Assembly: GCA_948512295.1 (NCBI GenBank)
Contig: CAOQRA010000016.1
Span: 1-22,750, forward strand
Reading direction: 5' to 3'
From: an uncultured Eubacteriales bacterium
GTDB lineage: Bacteria; Bacillota; Clostridia; Christensenellales; UBA1242
DNA length: 22,750 nucleotides
This document shows positions 13,933 through 20,543 of this stretch, one piece after another (position 1 is the stretch's first letter; every line of letters begins with the position of its first letter). Below the pieces are notes generated by a model, which worked only from the letters and a program-made list of their open reading frames with translations, was not told the DNA's origin and did not search any database. The position numbers were made by a program, and so were the translations under genes.

Positions 13933-14456
13933 TGGCTTGGTGGATGTATGTACTTATTGCTTGTAGCGTTTTGATTTCTCTGTTTCTATTTTTCTACCTA
14001 GTAAGAGTGTACAATTCGCGTAAGAAGTTAAAATTCAAAACCCCTCATATCAAACAGCCGCAAAAGCAAGACGCGAAAGAGGACAAGGAGTTTGAGGGGA
14101 TAATCTTTGATGAACAGGAAAAGACCGCTCCTATTAACAAGGTCAATAATGAGTTTCAAGTGGAAGAATTTGAAAATTCAGAGGACGATCTTCTTGATGA
14201 AGAGGCAGAAAAACGTTATCAAGATTTCATGGCAAGGCACAACAGAATCGAAAAAATGTTTGAGGAAGAGCCATCGCCGAAGCAGAACACAATGGATGAC
14301 TTTGATGAGTTTAGAAATCAATTTTGTTACAGCAAGTATGTGACAGACACCAAACTTGCAAAAAAGCTTAAAGACTTGCCGCCAAATGCACGAAAAATGA
14401 TGCTTAACGACTTGTTTAAAGAAATTAATGGCGAAAACTTTGATATAAAATTATAG
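13932..14456 (+). CDS. Hypothetical bitopic membrane protein coupled to floA
   Basis: I recognise no family for this 174-residue protein. Residues of about 4-24 form one hydrophobic segment, followed by a basic stop-transfer stretch (SRKKLKFK), so it is probably an N-out, C-in single-pass protein. Residues of about 45-130 are strongly acidic and likely disordered or coiled coil. The last 40 residues, with LAKKLKDLPPNARKMMLNDL, look like a small helical domain. Its ATG shares one base with the floA stop codon, so the two are probably made together. NfeD-type proteins, the usual flotillin partners, have a different architecture. A FloA-associated role is inferred from position only. Confidence 0.8.
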   Translation: MAWWMYVLIACSVLISLFLFFYLVRVYNSRKKLKFKTPHIKQPQKQDAKEDKEFEGIIFDEQEKTAPINKVNNEFQVEEFENSEDDLLDEEAEKRYQDFMARHNRIEKMFEEEPSPKQNTMDDFDEFRNQFCYSKYVTDTKLAKKLKDLPPNARKMMLNDLFKEINGENFDIKL

Positions 14457-14485
14457 TGATATATATGTTTGGACACGCATAAATC
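14457..14485 (+). promoter_or_regulatory. Possible sigma-E-type promoter before yqfC
   Basis: TGATATA (14457-14463), a 14-nt gap, then CATAAATC (14478-14485) partly match the mother-cell sigma-E pattern (KMATATT and CATACAHT): about 5 of 7 and 6 of 8 positions. yqfC and yqfD are sigma-E-dependent in B. subtilis, which motivates the call, but the match is imperfect. Confidence 0.35.
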
Positions 14486-14508
14486 TAGTATAGGAGGAGT
14501 GCGTGTTC
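14471..14508 (+). promoter_or_regulatory. Hairpin burying the yqfC start codon
   Basis: GGACACGCA (14471-14479) can pair over 9 bp (one G-U) with TGCGTGTTC (14500-14508). The second arm contains the GTG start codon (14503-14505), and the 20-nt loop contains the AGGAGG ribosome binding site (14492-14497). In any transcript read through from floA this would restrain yqfC initiation. Confidence 0.55.
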
Positions 14509-14760
14509 AATTTTTTTGAAGAGATTAAGAAAAACTTACCGCAAGATTTATTATTGACAAGCTATAATCTCGTCAATCTTTCTGGCAAGCTTTTATACGT
14601 GGAGGGACATAAAGGGCTTACCACTTTATCTAAGGAATGCATAGCGTTTAAGGTTAAAGGCGGACGTATAGTAGTGGAAGGGAAAGACATGATTTTAATT
14701 GAACTTACACAAGACACCATGAAAATTAGTGGTCAAATTTCTAAGGTGGAGGCATTTTAG
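14503..14760 (+). CDS. yqfC: Sporulation protein YqfC (YabP/YqfC family)
   Basis: This 85-residue protein belongs to the YabP/YqfC family made in the mother cell during sporulation. Seen here are the family features: a short helical N terminus, YVEGHKGLTTLSKE, a Gly-rich turn (KGGRIVVEGKDM) and a final ISGQISKVE-like strand (KISGQISKVEAF). The molecular function of the family is not well defined. The GTG start at 14503 is supported by AGGAGG five bases upstream and by protein length. Its TAG stop overlaps the GTG of yqfD by one base. Read-through transcripts from floA can form a hairpin over the start codon. Confidence 0.88.
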   Translation: MFNFFEEIKKNLPQDLLLTSYNLVNLSGKLLYVEGHKGLTTLSKECIAFKVKGGRIVVEGKDMILIELTQDTMKISGQISKVEAF

Positions 14761-15893
14761 TGCGAGGAAAATCAAAAATTAGCATCACTATCAAAGGCTT
14801 AAATCAAGAGCGAGCCTTTACGCAACTATCCAAAGATGTATGTATACTAAAGATAGAGCGCAAAGATAGCAAAACCTCCACGCTTGAGATAAAGCCTCGT
14901 GATTATAAAAAGGTTAAAAATTTTTTAGTAAATAATAATTTTGAAATATTAAAAGCGCAAGCATACGGGGCTGTCCATACTTTAAGTCTGCTCCGCTCGT
15001 CTTATGGCATAATCGCGGGAATGATATTTAGCGTCGCTTTGTATATCTCATGTTTTCCTTTTGTTTGGCAAATTAAAGTATATGGCAATGAGCATATTAA
15101 TTCTCAAGAAATCTGTCAGTTTCTAGAAAACAATTCATCAAAAATTAAGACAAGCATAGACACATCAAAACTGGAAATTTTATTAAAACAAAACTTTGAA
15201 CGCATAAGCTCGGTCAGCGTTTCTATAGTTGGACAAAGTCTAGTTGTCAATGTCAATGAAAAAGTATTGCCTGAGGAAATAACAGGCAACTTCAAGGCAA
15301 TTGTCAGCCAGTTTGATGGAATTATAACTAATATAACTCTTGTTTCTGGCACGCTTATGGCTCGGGTAGGCGACATAGTACGTAAAGGAGAAGTACTTGT
15401 AGAGCCATACGTGATTGACACGGACGGACAGCAAAGGAAGGTCAAGGCGGAGGCTGAAATTTTTGCCGATGTTTGGCTTTGTGGCAAAAGCGAACATTAT
15501 CAGCAATATTTACAAACTTCTCGAACGGGGCGCGTTGCCAAAATAAGTGAAGTTCAACTTTTTGGCCTTACCATTTACTCTCACCATCAAGAAAATAATT
15601 TTAAAGAGTATGAAACGCAAGAAATAACGCAAAATTTAACAAATAACAATTTTCTACCTTTAAAATTAAAAACAATAACTTTATATGAAACTAAAACGCA
15701 GCTTATTGTAAGCGAGTTTGAAAGTGAAAAAGACAAAGTAATTGACGCAGCTCGTCAAAAAGCCTTGCTTTATTTAAAAGATTATGAGATAATTAAAGAA
15801 GAAAATTTTTCCATTGAACAAAACGGGGGAGTCAGCGTTGTAAACTTCACGATAACAGTAAATAGGGAAATAGGAGGAAAGAATGCAAGTTAA
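14760..15893 (+). CDS. yqfD: Sporulation protein YqfD
   Basis: This 377-residue membrane protein of the YqfD (stage IV sporulation) family is almost always encoded after yqfC in spore formers. A cytoplasmic N-terminal region of about 75 residues precedes one clear membrane segment (about residues 80-101, IIAGMIFSVALYISCFPFVW). The rest is a large extracytoplasmic region with a POTRA-like start (IKVYGNEHI) and a segment containing GTLMARVGDIVRKGEVLVEP. It is thought to act in the mother-cell-derived membrane around the forespore. The GTG start is preceded by GGTGGAGG and overlaps the yqfC stop. The 3' end overlaps ybeY by 11 bp. B. subtilis has phoH and pgpH after yqfD; both are absent here. 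Confidence 0.9.
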   Translation: MRGKSKISITIKGLNQERAFTQLSKDVCILKIERKDSKTSTLEIKPRDYKKVKNFLVNNNFEILKAQAYGAVHTLSLLRSSYGIIAGMIFSVALYISCFPFVWQIKVYGNEHINSQEICQFLENNSSKIKTSIDTSKLEILLKQNFERISSVSVSIVGQSLVVNVNEKVLPEEITGNFKAIVSQFDGIITNITLVSGTLMARVGDIVRKGEVLVEPYVIDTDGQQRKVKAEAEIFADVWLCGKSEHYQQYLQTSRTGRVAKISEVQLFGLTIYSHHQENNFKEYETQEITQNLTNNNFLPLKLKTITLYETKTQLIVSEFESEKDKVIDAARQKALLYLKDYEIIKEENFSIEQNGGVSVVNFTITVNREIGGKNAS

Positions 15894-16350
15894 TTATGTT
15901 AAAGTGCCGCTAATCTATCATGGCTTATTCAAAAGGCTTTTTAAAACGACGCTTAATTTAACGGGTAATAATTTAAACGCTTCAGTTGTAATTCGCTTTG
16001 CAAGTGAAGAGGAGATAAAACAACTAAACAAAAAATTTAGACAGGTAGACAACGTTACAGACGTGCTGTCGTTTCCTATGCTTGAAATAACCTCTGATAA
16101 AAAGCTGGAACAGTTTGAAAGTGAGGCATTGCCAAATGGCATTATTGAACTTGGCGACATAGCTGTTTGTAAACAGAAAGCCAAAAGTCAAGCAAGGCAG
16201 TACGGCCATAGTTATAAGCGCGAGCTCGCGTTTTTAGTTGTGCACGGATATTTACATCTTTTAGGCTATGATCATATGACTAAAGAAGATGAAAAAGTTA
16301 TGATGAATATGGCAGAAAATATACTTTTAAATCATGGACTGGAGAGATAA
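15883..16350 (+). CDS. ybeY: Endoribonuclease YbeY (16S rRNA maturation)
   Basis: YbeY is a zinc-dependent endoribonuclease acting in 16S rRNA 3' end maturation and late 30S quality control. The 155 residues include the signature HGYLHLLGYDH (about residues 117-127), whose three His residues bind the metal, and the upstream conserved NVTDVLSFPM. A GGAGGA ribosome binding site lies at 15872-15877 inside the yqfD coding end, and the ATG overlaps yqfD by 11 bp. era starts 2 bp after its stop, so ribosome-biogenesis genes are tightly coupled. The usual dgkA and cdd genes between ybeY and era are missing. Confidence 0.95.
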   Translation: MQVNYVKVPLIYHGLFKRLFKTTLNLTGNNLNASVVIRFASEEEIKQLNKKFRQVDNVTDVLSFPMLEITSDKKLEQFESEALPNGIIELGDIAVCKQKAKSQARQYGHSYKRELAFLVVHGYLHLLGYDHMTKEDEKVMMNMAENILLNHGLER

Positions 16351-16351
16351 T

Positions 16352-17200
16352 ATGAAATGCGGATATATAGCACTTGTAGGCAGACCCAATGCAGGCAAAA
16401 GTACACTTATAAACGCCTTGATAGGTGAAAAGGTGGCGATAGTATCTTCAAAGCCGCAAACCACGCGAGAAAATATAATTGGAATATTAAACGGAAAGGA
16501 CTATCAAGCCATCATAGTGGACACTCCAGGCGTGCACCATTCTAAAAACGCACTCGATAAATTCATGATGAAAAACGTGCGCTCCGCCCTTGCTGGCGTT
16601 AATTTAATTGTGTATCTTTTAGACGGCGGAAAACAGCCAGACGAAGAAGAAAAGGCTTACATAGAAAAATTAAAGGCGGAACAAGTTCCCATAATAGTTA
16701 CCAAAACGAAAATTGACAAGCCTTGCCGATGTGATTATCAGGTTGATCACGAGCTTTCCAGCCGAAGCGGTGAGGGAGTAGAGGAACTTAAAGCTAAGAT
16801 GATAGCCCATTTACCCCAAGCACCATACATTTATCCACGTGATTATTATACCGATAAAAGTGTTAAATTTATCATTGCCGAGCAGTTGCGTGAACAATGT
16901 TTAAACACCTTTAAACAAGAGGTGCCTCATGGCATTGCAATCAATATAGTTCGCTTTCAAGAGAAAAATGATATTACAATTATAGAAGCTGAAATCATAT
17001 GCGAAAAAGCGCAGCATAAAGGAATAATAATAGGACGGCAAGGCAAAAATTTAAAGGAGATTGGACAAAATGTCCGACTTTTTGCCGAGCAACTTTTAAG
17101 CGTTAAAGTACTTTTAAAACTTTTTGTCAAAGTGGAAGAGGGTTGGCGTGAAAAACAGAATATATTAAAGGAGCTTGGCTATGACTCAAAAGACATATAA
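16352..17200 (+). CDS. era: GTPase Era (30S ribosome assembly)
   Basis: Era binds the 3' end of 16S rRNA and couples GTP hydrolysis to small-subunit maturation. The 282 residues carry G1 GRPNAGKS (10-17), the switch I threonines in QTTREN (36-41) and G3 DTPG (57-60). The C-terminal KH domain contains the GRQG loop in HKGIIIGRQGKNLKEIG. The G4 motif reads TKID (119-122) instead of NKID, a conservative Asn-to-Thr change known from other P-loop GTPases such as Ffh. The start at 16352 is set by GGAGAG (16341-16346); an ATG at 16334 lies inside ybeY and upstream of that site. A small ORF starts inside the era 3' end. Confidence 0.95.
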   Translation: MKCGYIALVGRPNAGKSTLINALIGEKVAIVSSKPQTTRENIIGILNGKDYQAIIVDTPGVHHSKNALDKFMMKNVRSALAGVNLIVYLLDGGKQPDEEEKAYIEKLKAEQVPIIVTKTKIDKPCRCDYQVDHELSSRSGEGVEELKAKMIAHLPQAPYIYPRDYYTDKSVKFIIAEQLREQCLNTFKQEVPHGIAINIVRFQEKNDITIIEAEIICEKAQHKGIIIGRQGKNLKEIGQNVRLFAEQLLSVKVLLKLFVKVEEGWREKQNILKELGYDSKDI

Positions 17201-17303
17201 AAAAACAAAACTCAAACCACAAGAACTGCAAAAGTTTAAGCAAAAGTATTTTGAATATTACGATGATATCAAAAGTCACACAAATAAAATCATAGATTGG
17301 TAA
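17181..17303 (+). CDS. Small basic hypothetical protein overlapping the era 3' end
   Basis: This 40-residue reading frame has an excellent AAAGGAG ribosome binding site (17167-17173) placed 7 nt before its ATG, inside era. It overlaps era by 20 bp in another frame and ends 9 bp before the next promoter. The product is Lys-rich (MTQKTYKKTKLKPQELQKFK) with a Tyr-rich middle and a probable amphipathic helix; no membrane segment. In B. subtilis a small gene (yqzL) occupies the same position after era, but the sequence here does not resemble what I recall of YqzL. Its spacing and ribosome binding site argue for real translation. Confidence 0.6.
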   Translation: MTQKTYKKTKLKPQELQKFKQKYFEYYDDIKSHTNKIIDW

Positions 17304-17311
17304 AATAACAC

Positions 17312-17339
17312 TTGACAAGTTAAATAATTGTGATAAAAT
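17312..17339 (+). promoter_or_regulatory. Promoter of the 140-residue hypothetical gene
   Basis: Perfect TTGACA (17312-17317), a 16-nt spacer and TAAAAT (17334-17339) with TGA upstream (extended -10). A ribosome binding site, TAGGAG, lies before the ATG at 17357. Confidence 0.7.
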
Positions 17340-17356
17340 AATAATAGGAGTGATTT

Positions 17357-17779
17357 ATGGAAAATGGATTTTATGATATGTTAAGAAAAAAGTTGGATAC
17401 AACGATTGCGGGGGAGAAAAACATGTCGCTACGCGACTTAATGCAACGCATTGATGCAGATATTCTTGAAATGGAGTTCTTGACGCCAGATGTTATTTCC
17501 GAGTTTGGTTATAAGTTAGTTGATTTTCTTCAGGATGAAGTTGTTTTGGTGAGAATGGAACTTAATCCTACTTTTGGTGTTCATTGTTCTGCAAAAGAAC
17601 GTGAAACACGTGCAAAACAATTTAAGGAAATTTCATATATATGGAATCAAACAATGGAATCAGTTGTTTCACTTCTAAAGACGTTTAGCATGAGCGATGA
17701 AGAGCTTTCTAAGAAGCTTAAAGAGCAGCTTAAAAGTGACGCTATAGAATCTATGTTAATCAAGCAAGAGAATGAATAA
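17357..17779 (+). CDS. Hypothetical protein, soluble and helical
   Basis: No family is recognised for this 140-residue protein. It appears all-helical and soluble, with no Cys-based metal site, signal peptide or membrane segment. The first 60 residues include SLRDLMQRIDADILEMEFL; the last 40 are charged and coiled-coil-like. It is monocistronic, with its own consensus promoter and a strong terminator starting at its stop codon. The promoter and ribosome binding site are among the best in the window, which suggests solid expression. It lies where recO commonly follows era in Bacillota, but it does not look like RecO, which is about 250 residues with an OB-fold. Confidence 0.75.
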   Translation: MENGFYDMLRKKLDTTIAGEKNMSLRDLMQRIDADILEMEFLTPDVISEFGYKLVDFLQDEVVLVRMELNPTFGVHCSAKERETRAKQFKEISYIWNQTMESVVSLLKTFSMSDEELSKKLKEQLKSDAIESMLIKQENE

Positions 17780-17808
17780 AAACACAGACTTTAAAGTCTG
17801 TGTTTTTT
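17779..17808. terminator. Bidirectional terminator between the 140-residue gene and fhs
   Basis: AAAACACAGACT (17779-17790) pairs with AGTCTGTGTTTT (17795-17806) around TTAA. A-runs and T-runs flank both sides, serving the convergent genes. The fhs stop codon abuts the stem. Confidence 0.9.
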
Positions 17809-19444
17809 AGAATAAACCTTGTATATCTCCATTATCATCAATTTTCATCCTAAGGGCGGCAGGCAATTTGCCCAGCCCGGGCATAAGCATTATGTCACCA
17901 GCTATCGCCACAACAAACCCTGCGCCATGACGTATTTCAAAGTCACGAATCTCTATAGCAAAGTCAGAGGGGGCACCTAAGAGTTTTGCATCGCCGGACA
18001 ACGAATATTGAGTTTTTGCTATACAAACATAAAAGTCTTTGGCATAAGACGATATTTTTTTGAGCGACGCTTTAGCTTTTTCACTTAACATCACCTTTTT
18101 GGCGCCATACACTTTTTGACATATTTTTTGTGTTTTTTGAAGCAAGGTGTCAGAAAGCTCGTACACATATTCCAGATTTTTAGGAGTGTCACATAACTTC
18201 ACAACTTCGTCTGAAAGGGGCAGACAGCCCTTGCCGCCTTTTGAGTGCGGTTCTATTACCACCGCCATAACGCCTAAGCTTTTGCAAAAGTTTTTGACAA
18301 ATTCGAGTTCTTCCCTTGTGTCATTTTCAAATTTATTTATAGCGCAAATTGTATTTACCTTGAAAAGGTTTGTTAAATTCATAATGTGCTTTTCAAGATT
18401 TTTCACACCCTTTTTAACCGCTTCCAAGTTTGCCTCACCGTAATTTTCTGCCCCGCCGTGATGACGAAGTGCGCGAATGGTTGCCGTAAGCACGCAAGCA
18501 CCAGGTACGAGGTTTAACATTCTACACTTGATATCTAAAAACTTTTCGCCTCCAAGATCGCTTCCAAAGCCCGCCTCTGTAACGACATAATCCGCATGAT
18601 TTAAGGCTGTTAGGGTGGCAAGAGAAGAATTGCAGCCATGAGCTATATTTGCAAAAGGTCCGCAATGCACCAAGGCTGGCGTACCCATAAGCGATTGCAC
18701 TAAGTTTGGCTTTAACGCTTCTTTTAAAATAATAGCCATGGCTTGTTCTGCCCCTAAAGCCTTGGCAAAGATAGGTTTGTCTTTCTTATCATAACCAATT
18801 ATTATATTCCCAAGCCGAGCTTTAAGTTCTTGCATGTTTCTGCTAAAACATAAAATTGCCATTATTTCGCAGGCGCTTGTAATTACAAAGCCGTCTTGAC
18901 GCGGAATATTATTTTTTAACTTTTCTTGTGAAATAGTAATTTCACGCAATGCTCTATCATTCATATCAATGCATCGCTTAATAATCACTTCGCGTATCCC
19001 AAGGCTGTTACCTTGAAAAATATGATTGTCCACAAGTGCACATAGAAGATTATTTGCGCTTGTGACAGCATGAAAATCCCCAGTGAAATGAAGATTGATT
19101 TCTTCCATTGGCGCCACTTGAGATTGACCACCGCCGCAAGCCCCGCCTTTCATACCAAAAACGGGGCCAAGAGAAGGTTCCCTTAGGGCAAGGCAAACTT
19201 TTTTCTTTTGAAGTTTTAACGCGTCAGCAAGGCCAATTGCGACTGTAGTCTTACCCTCTCCCGCAGGAGTTGGATTGATTGCTGTCACTAAAATCAATTT
19301 ACTGTTGGGATTATTTGTAATGCTTTCAACTTTAGCCATATTCTTGCCATAGCAAATCAAAGCAGATTTTTTACAGCCGAGACTTTTTCCCACCTTTCGT
19401 ATATCTTTAAGTTTTGCACTTTTTGCAATTTCATAGTCTGTCAT
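17807..19444 (-). CDS. fhs: Formate--tetrahydrofolate ligase
   Basis: This cytoplasmic enzyme makes 10-formyl-tetrahydrofolate from formate, ATP and THF, feeding one-carbon units to purine and fMet-tRNA synthesis, or running the methyl branch of acetogenesis. The 545 residues are close to the usual 556. The P-loop TPAGEGKTT lies at about 59-67. Family signatures include REPSLGPVFGMKGGA and GGGQSQVAPMEEINLHFTGD. AGAGGTG precedes the ATG. The neighbours are not folate genes, so nothing here argues for an acetogenic cluster. The upstream region shared with a small divergent membrane-protein gene contains three copies of GCAAGTTT. Confidence 0.97.
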   Translation of the reverse strand: MTDYEIAKSAKLKDIRKVGKSLGCKKSALICYGKNMAKVESITNNPNSKLILVTAINPTPAGEGKTTVAIGLADALKLQKKKVCLALREPSLGPVFGMKGGACGGGQSQVAPMEEINLHFTGDFHAVTSANNLLCALVDNHIFQGNSLGIREVIIKRCIDMNDRALREITISQEKLKNNIPRQDGFVITSACEIMAILCFSRNMQELKARLGNIIIGYDKKDKPIFAKALGAEQAMAIILKEALKPNLVQSLMGTPALVHCGPFANIAHGCNSSLATLTALNHADYVVTEAGFGSDLGGEKFLDIKCRMLNLVPGACVLTATIRALRHHGGAENYGEANLEAVKKGVKNLEKHIMNLTNLFKVNTICAINKFENDTREELEFVKNFCKSLGVMAVVIEPHSKGGKGCLPLSDEVVKLCDTPKNLEYVYELSDTLLQKTQKICQKVYGAKKVMLSEKAKASLKKISSYAKDFYVCIAKTQYSLSGDAKLLGAPSDFAIEIRDFEIRHGAGFVVAIAGDIMLMPGLGKLPAALRMKIDDNGDIQGLF

Positions 19445-19459
19445 TTTTCACCTCTTAGG

Positions 19460-19512
19460 GCAAGTTTATCATATTTATTAAAACTTGCAAACTTTTTTGT
19501 AGTGCAAGTTTT
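19460..19512. repeat. Three copies of GCAAGTTT between fhs and the divergent gene
   Basis: GCAAGTTT at 19460-19467 (plus), its complement AAACTTGC at 19481-19488, and GCAAGTTT again at 19504-19511. Centres are 21 and 23 bp apart, about two helical turns. The second and third copies extend to a 10-bp inverted repeat (19480-19489 with 19503-19512). The copies overlap the fhs promoter and the leader of the divergent gene, so they could be operator sites. Confidence 0.6.
19463..19490 (-). promoter_or_regulatory. Probable promoter of fhs
   Basis: On the minus strand TTGCAA (19485-19490), a 16-nt spacer and TAAACT (19463-19468), preceded by TGA (extended -10). The -35 and -10 boxes each overlap one copy of the GCAAGTTT/AAACTTGC repeat. 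Confidence 0.5.
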
Positions 19513-19525
19513 TAAGGAGGAAACA

Positions 19526-19783
19526 ATGGATTTTTTTAAAAGTGCAAGCAAAAACAAAATAGGGCAAACTACTTTTCTTGTTTTTGAAATACTGGCACTC
19601 ATGGTGTTTATTATTTACACAATTATAAACATCTATAACGCTGCCGTAACACAATCATTTGCAGTTTTTGTAAGTGGGCTTTTAAACAGCTTAATTTACA
19701 CTAGCATTGTATTTGGCATAGGCAGAATTATAGATTTATTGTCGAATAATGTCCAAATTGAAAAAATAAAGAAAGATGACTAA
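19526..19783 (+). CDS. Small membrane protein with two transmembrane segments
   Basis: This 85-residue protein is of unrecognised family. A short basic, Asn/Lys-containing N terminus precedes two hydrophobic helices (about residues 16-37 and 44-67), and the C terminus is charged and cytoplasmic, ending in KKDD. The start at 19526 is fixed by AAGGAGG at 19514-19520; an upstream in-frame GTG at 19502 lies before this site. It is divergent from fhs and 52 bp upstream of a SIMPL-domain protein gene with no terminator between, so the two may be co-transcribed. Confidence 0.75.
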   Translation: MDFFKSASKNKIGQTTFLVFEILALMVFIIYTIINIYNAAVTQSFAVFVSGLLNSLIYTSIVFGIGRIIDLLSNNVQIEKIKKDD

Positions 19784-19835
19784 AAGTTTGTAATAAAAAT
19801 AAAATATTGCCTCAAGATAACAAAAGGAGGTCAAT

Positions 19836-20513
19836 ATGAAAAAAATTTTTATAGTTGCCATTTGTGCACTGCTTGTAATCTTGGGCATAACTGGCAATAT
19901 GACAGGCGAAGTAGTTGCAGCAGAAGAAGTGAACAAAATTACAGTGATGGGAACGGGCGAAGTGCGTTTCTTGCCAGATGTGGCCGTGGTCAGCGTGGGA
20001 GTGGAAACGCTAAATGAAAGTTTAACGCAGGCTCAGTCTGAAAATTCCCAAAAAATAAATGCATTAATTTCCTATTTAAAGGATATTGGCGTGCAAGAGG
20101 AAAACATCAAAACGCGCAATTTTTATGTTTATCAACGTTATGATTATTCACAAGGTGAAAAACTTTTAGGCTATCAAGTAAACAACTATCTTGATTTTAA
20201 AACCAAAGATGTGGATAATGTGGGGAATATTGTGTCATCCTTAATGGAAAATGGCGCAAACAGATTTACAGGCATATCCTTTACAATAGACAACTATGAA
20301 GAGGGATATCGTTCAGCTTTAAACCTAGCATTAGAAAATGCAACTAAAAAAGCACAGGCGTTAACGGAAAAGCCTATTATTTCCTCGGAAATAGTGGAAG
20401 AGGGAAACTATTGTTTTACTTCGCGTGAATTATGCTCTGTCAATATGGATTCTTCCATCATGAAAGGTGAAATTTGCATAAAGGCAAGCGTAAGAGTTCA
20501 ATTTGAATATTAA
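19836..20513 (+). CDS. SIMPL-domain (DUF541) secreted or surface protein
   Basis: The 225-residue product begins with a signal peptide: a Lys pair, then a hydrophobic core (IFIVAICALLVILGI), with possible cleavage after the Ala pair near residue 29 (VVAAEE). The mature part starts with ITVMGTGEVRFLPDVAVVSVGVE, the hallmark of SIMPL/DUF541 proteins, which are of poorly defined function and often exported. Further family features are LKDIGVQEENIKTRNFYV and the repeated long helix LNLALENATKKAQAL. No lipobox Cys is seen, so it is released or held by the uncleaved signal. AAGGAGG precedes the ATG. It is probably co-transcribed with the small membrane protein before it and ends at a strong terminator. 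Confidence 0.88.
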   Translation: MKKIFIVAICALLVILGITGNMTGEVVAAEEVNKITVMGTGEVRFLPDVAVVSVGVETLNESLTQAQSENSQKINALISYLKDIGVQEENIKTRNFYVYQRYDYSQGEKLLGYQVNNYLDFKTKDVDNVGNIVSSLMENGANRFTGISFTIDNYEEGYRSALNLALENATKKAQALTEKPIISSEIVEEGNYCFTSRELCSVNMDSSIMKGEICIKASVRVQFEY

Positions 20514-20543
20514 AAAAATCCAAGCAAAGCGCTTGGATTTTTT
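20513..20543. terminator. Bidirectional terminator between the SIMPL gene and the lipid kinase gene
   Basis: AAAAAATCCAAGC (20513-20525) pairs with GCTTGGATTTTTT (20531-20543) around a 5-nt loop. It sits between two convergent genes and overlaps both stop codons. Confidence 0.92.

Noticed and set aside
14107..14343. 78-codon frame inside the floA-linked membrane protein gene
   Set aside because: Out-of-frame shadow without a ribosome binding site; the enclosing gene has start coupling to floA and a coherent membrane-protein layout.
19481..19511. AAACTTGC/GCAAGTTT hairpin as an intrinsic terminator
   Set aside because: It lies between divergent genes with no gene to terminate, and the T run is in the loop rather than after the stem.
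19740..19746. TGTCGAA-like Spo0A box
   Set aside because: It lies inside a coding region at a Leu-Ser-Asn stretch, not near a promoter; a single 7-mer is expected by chance.
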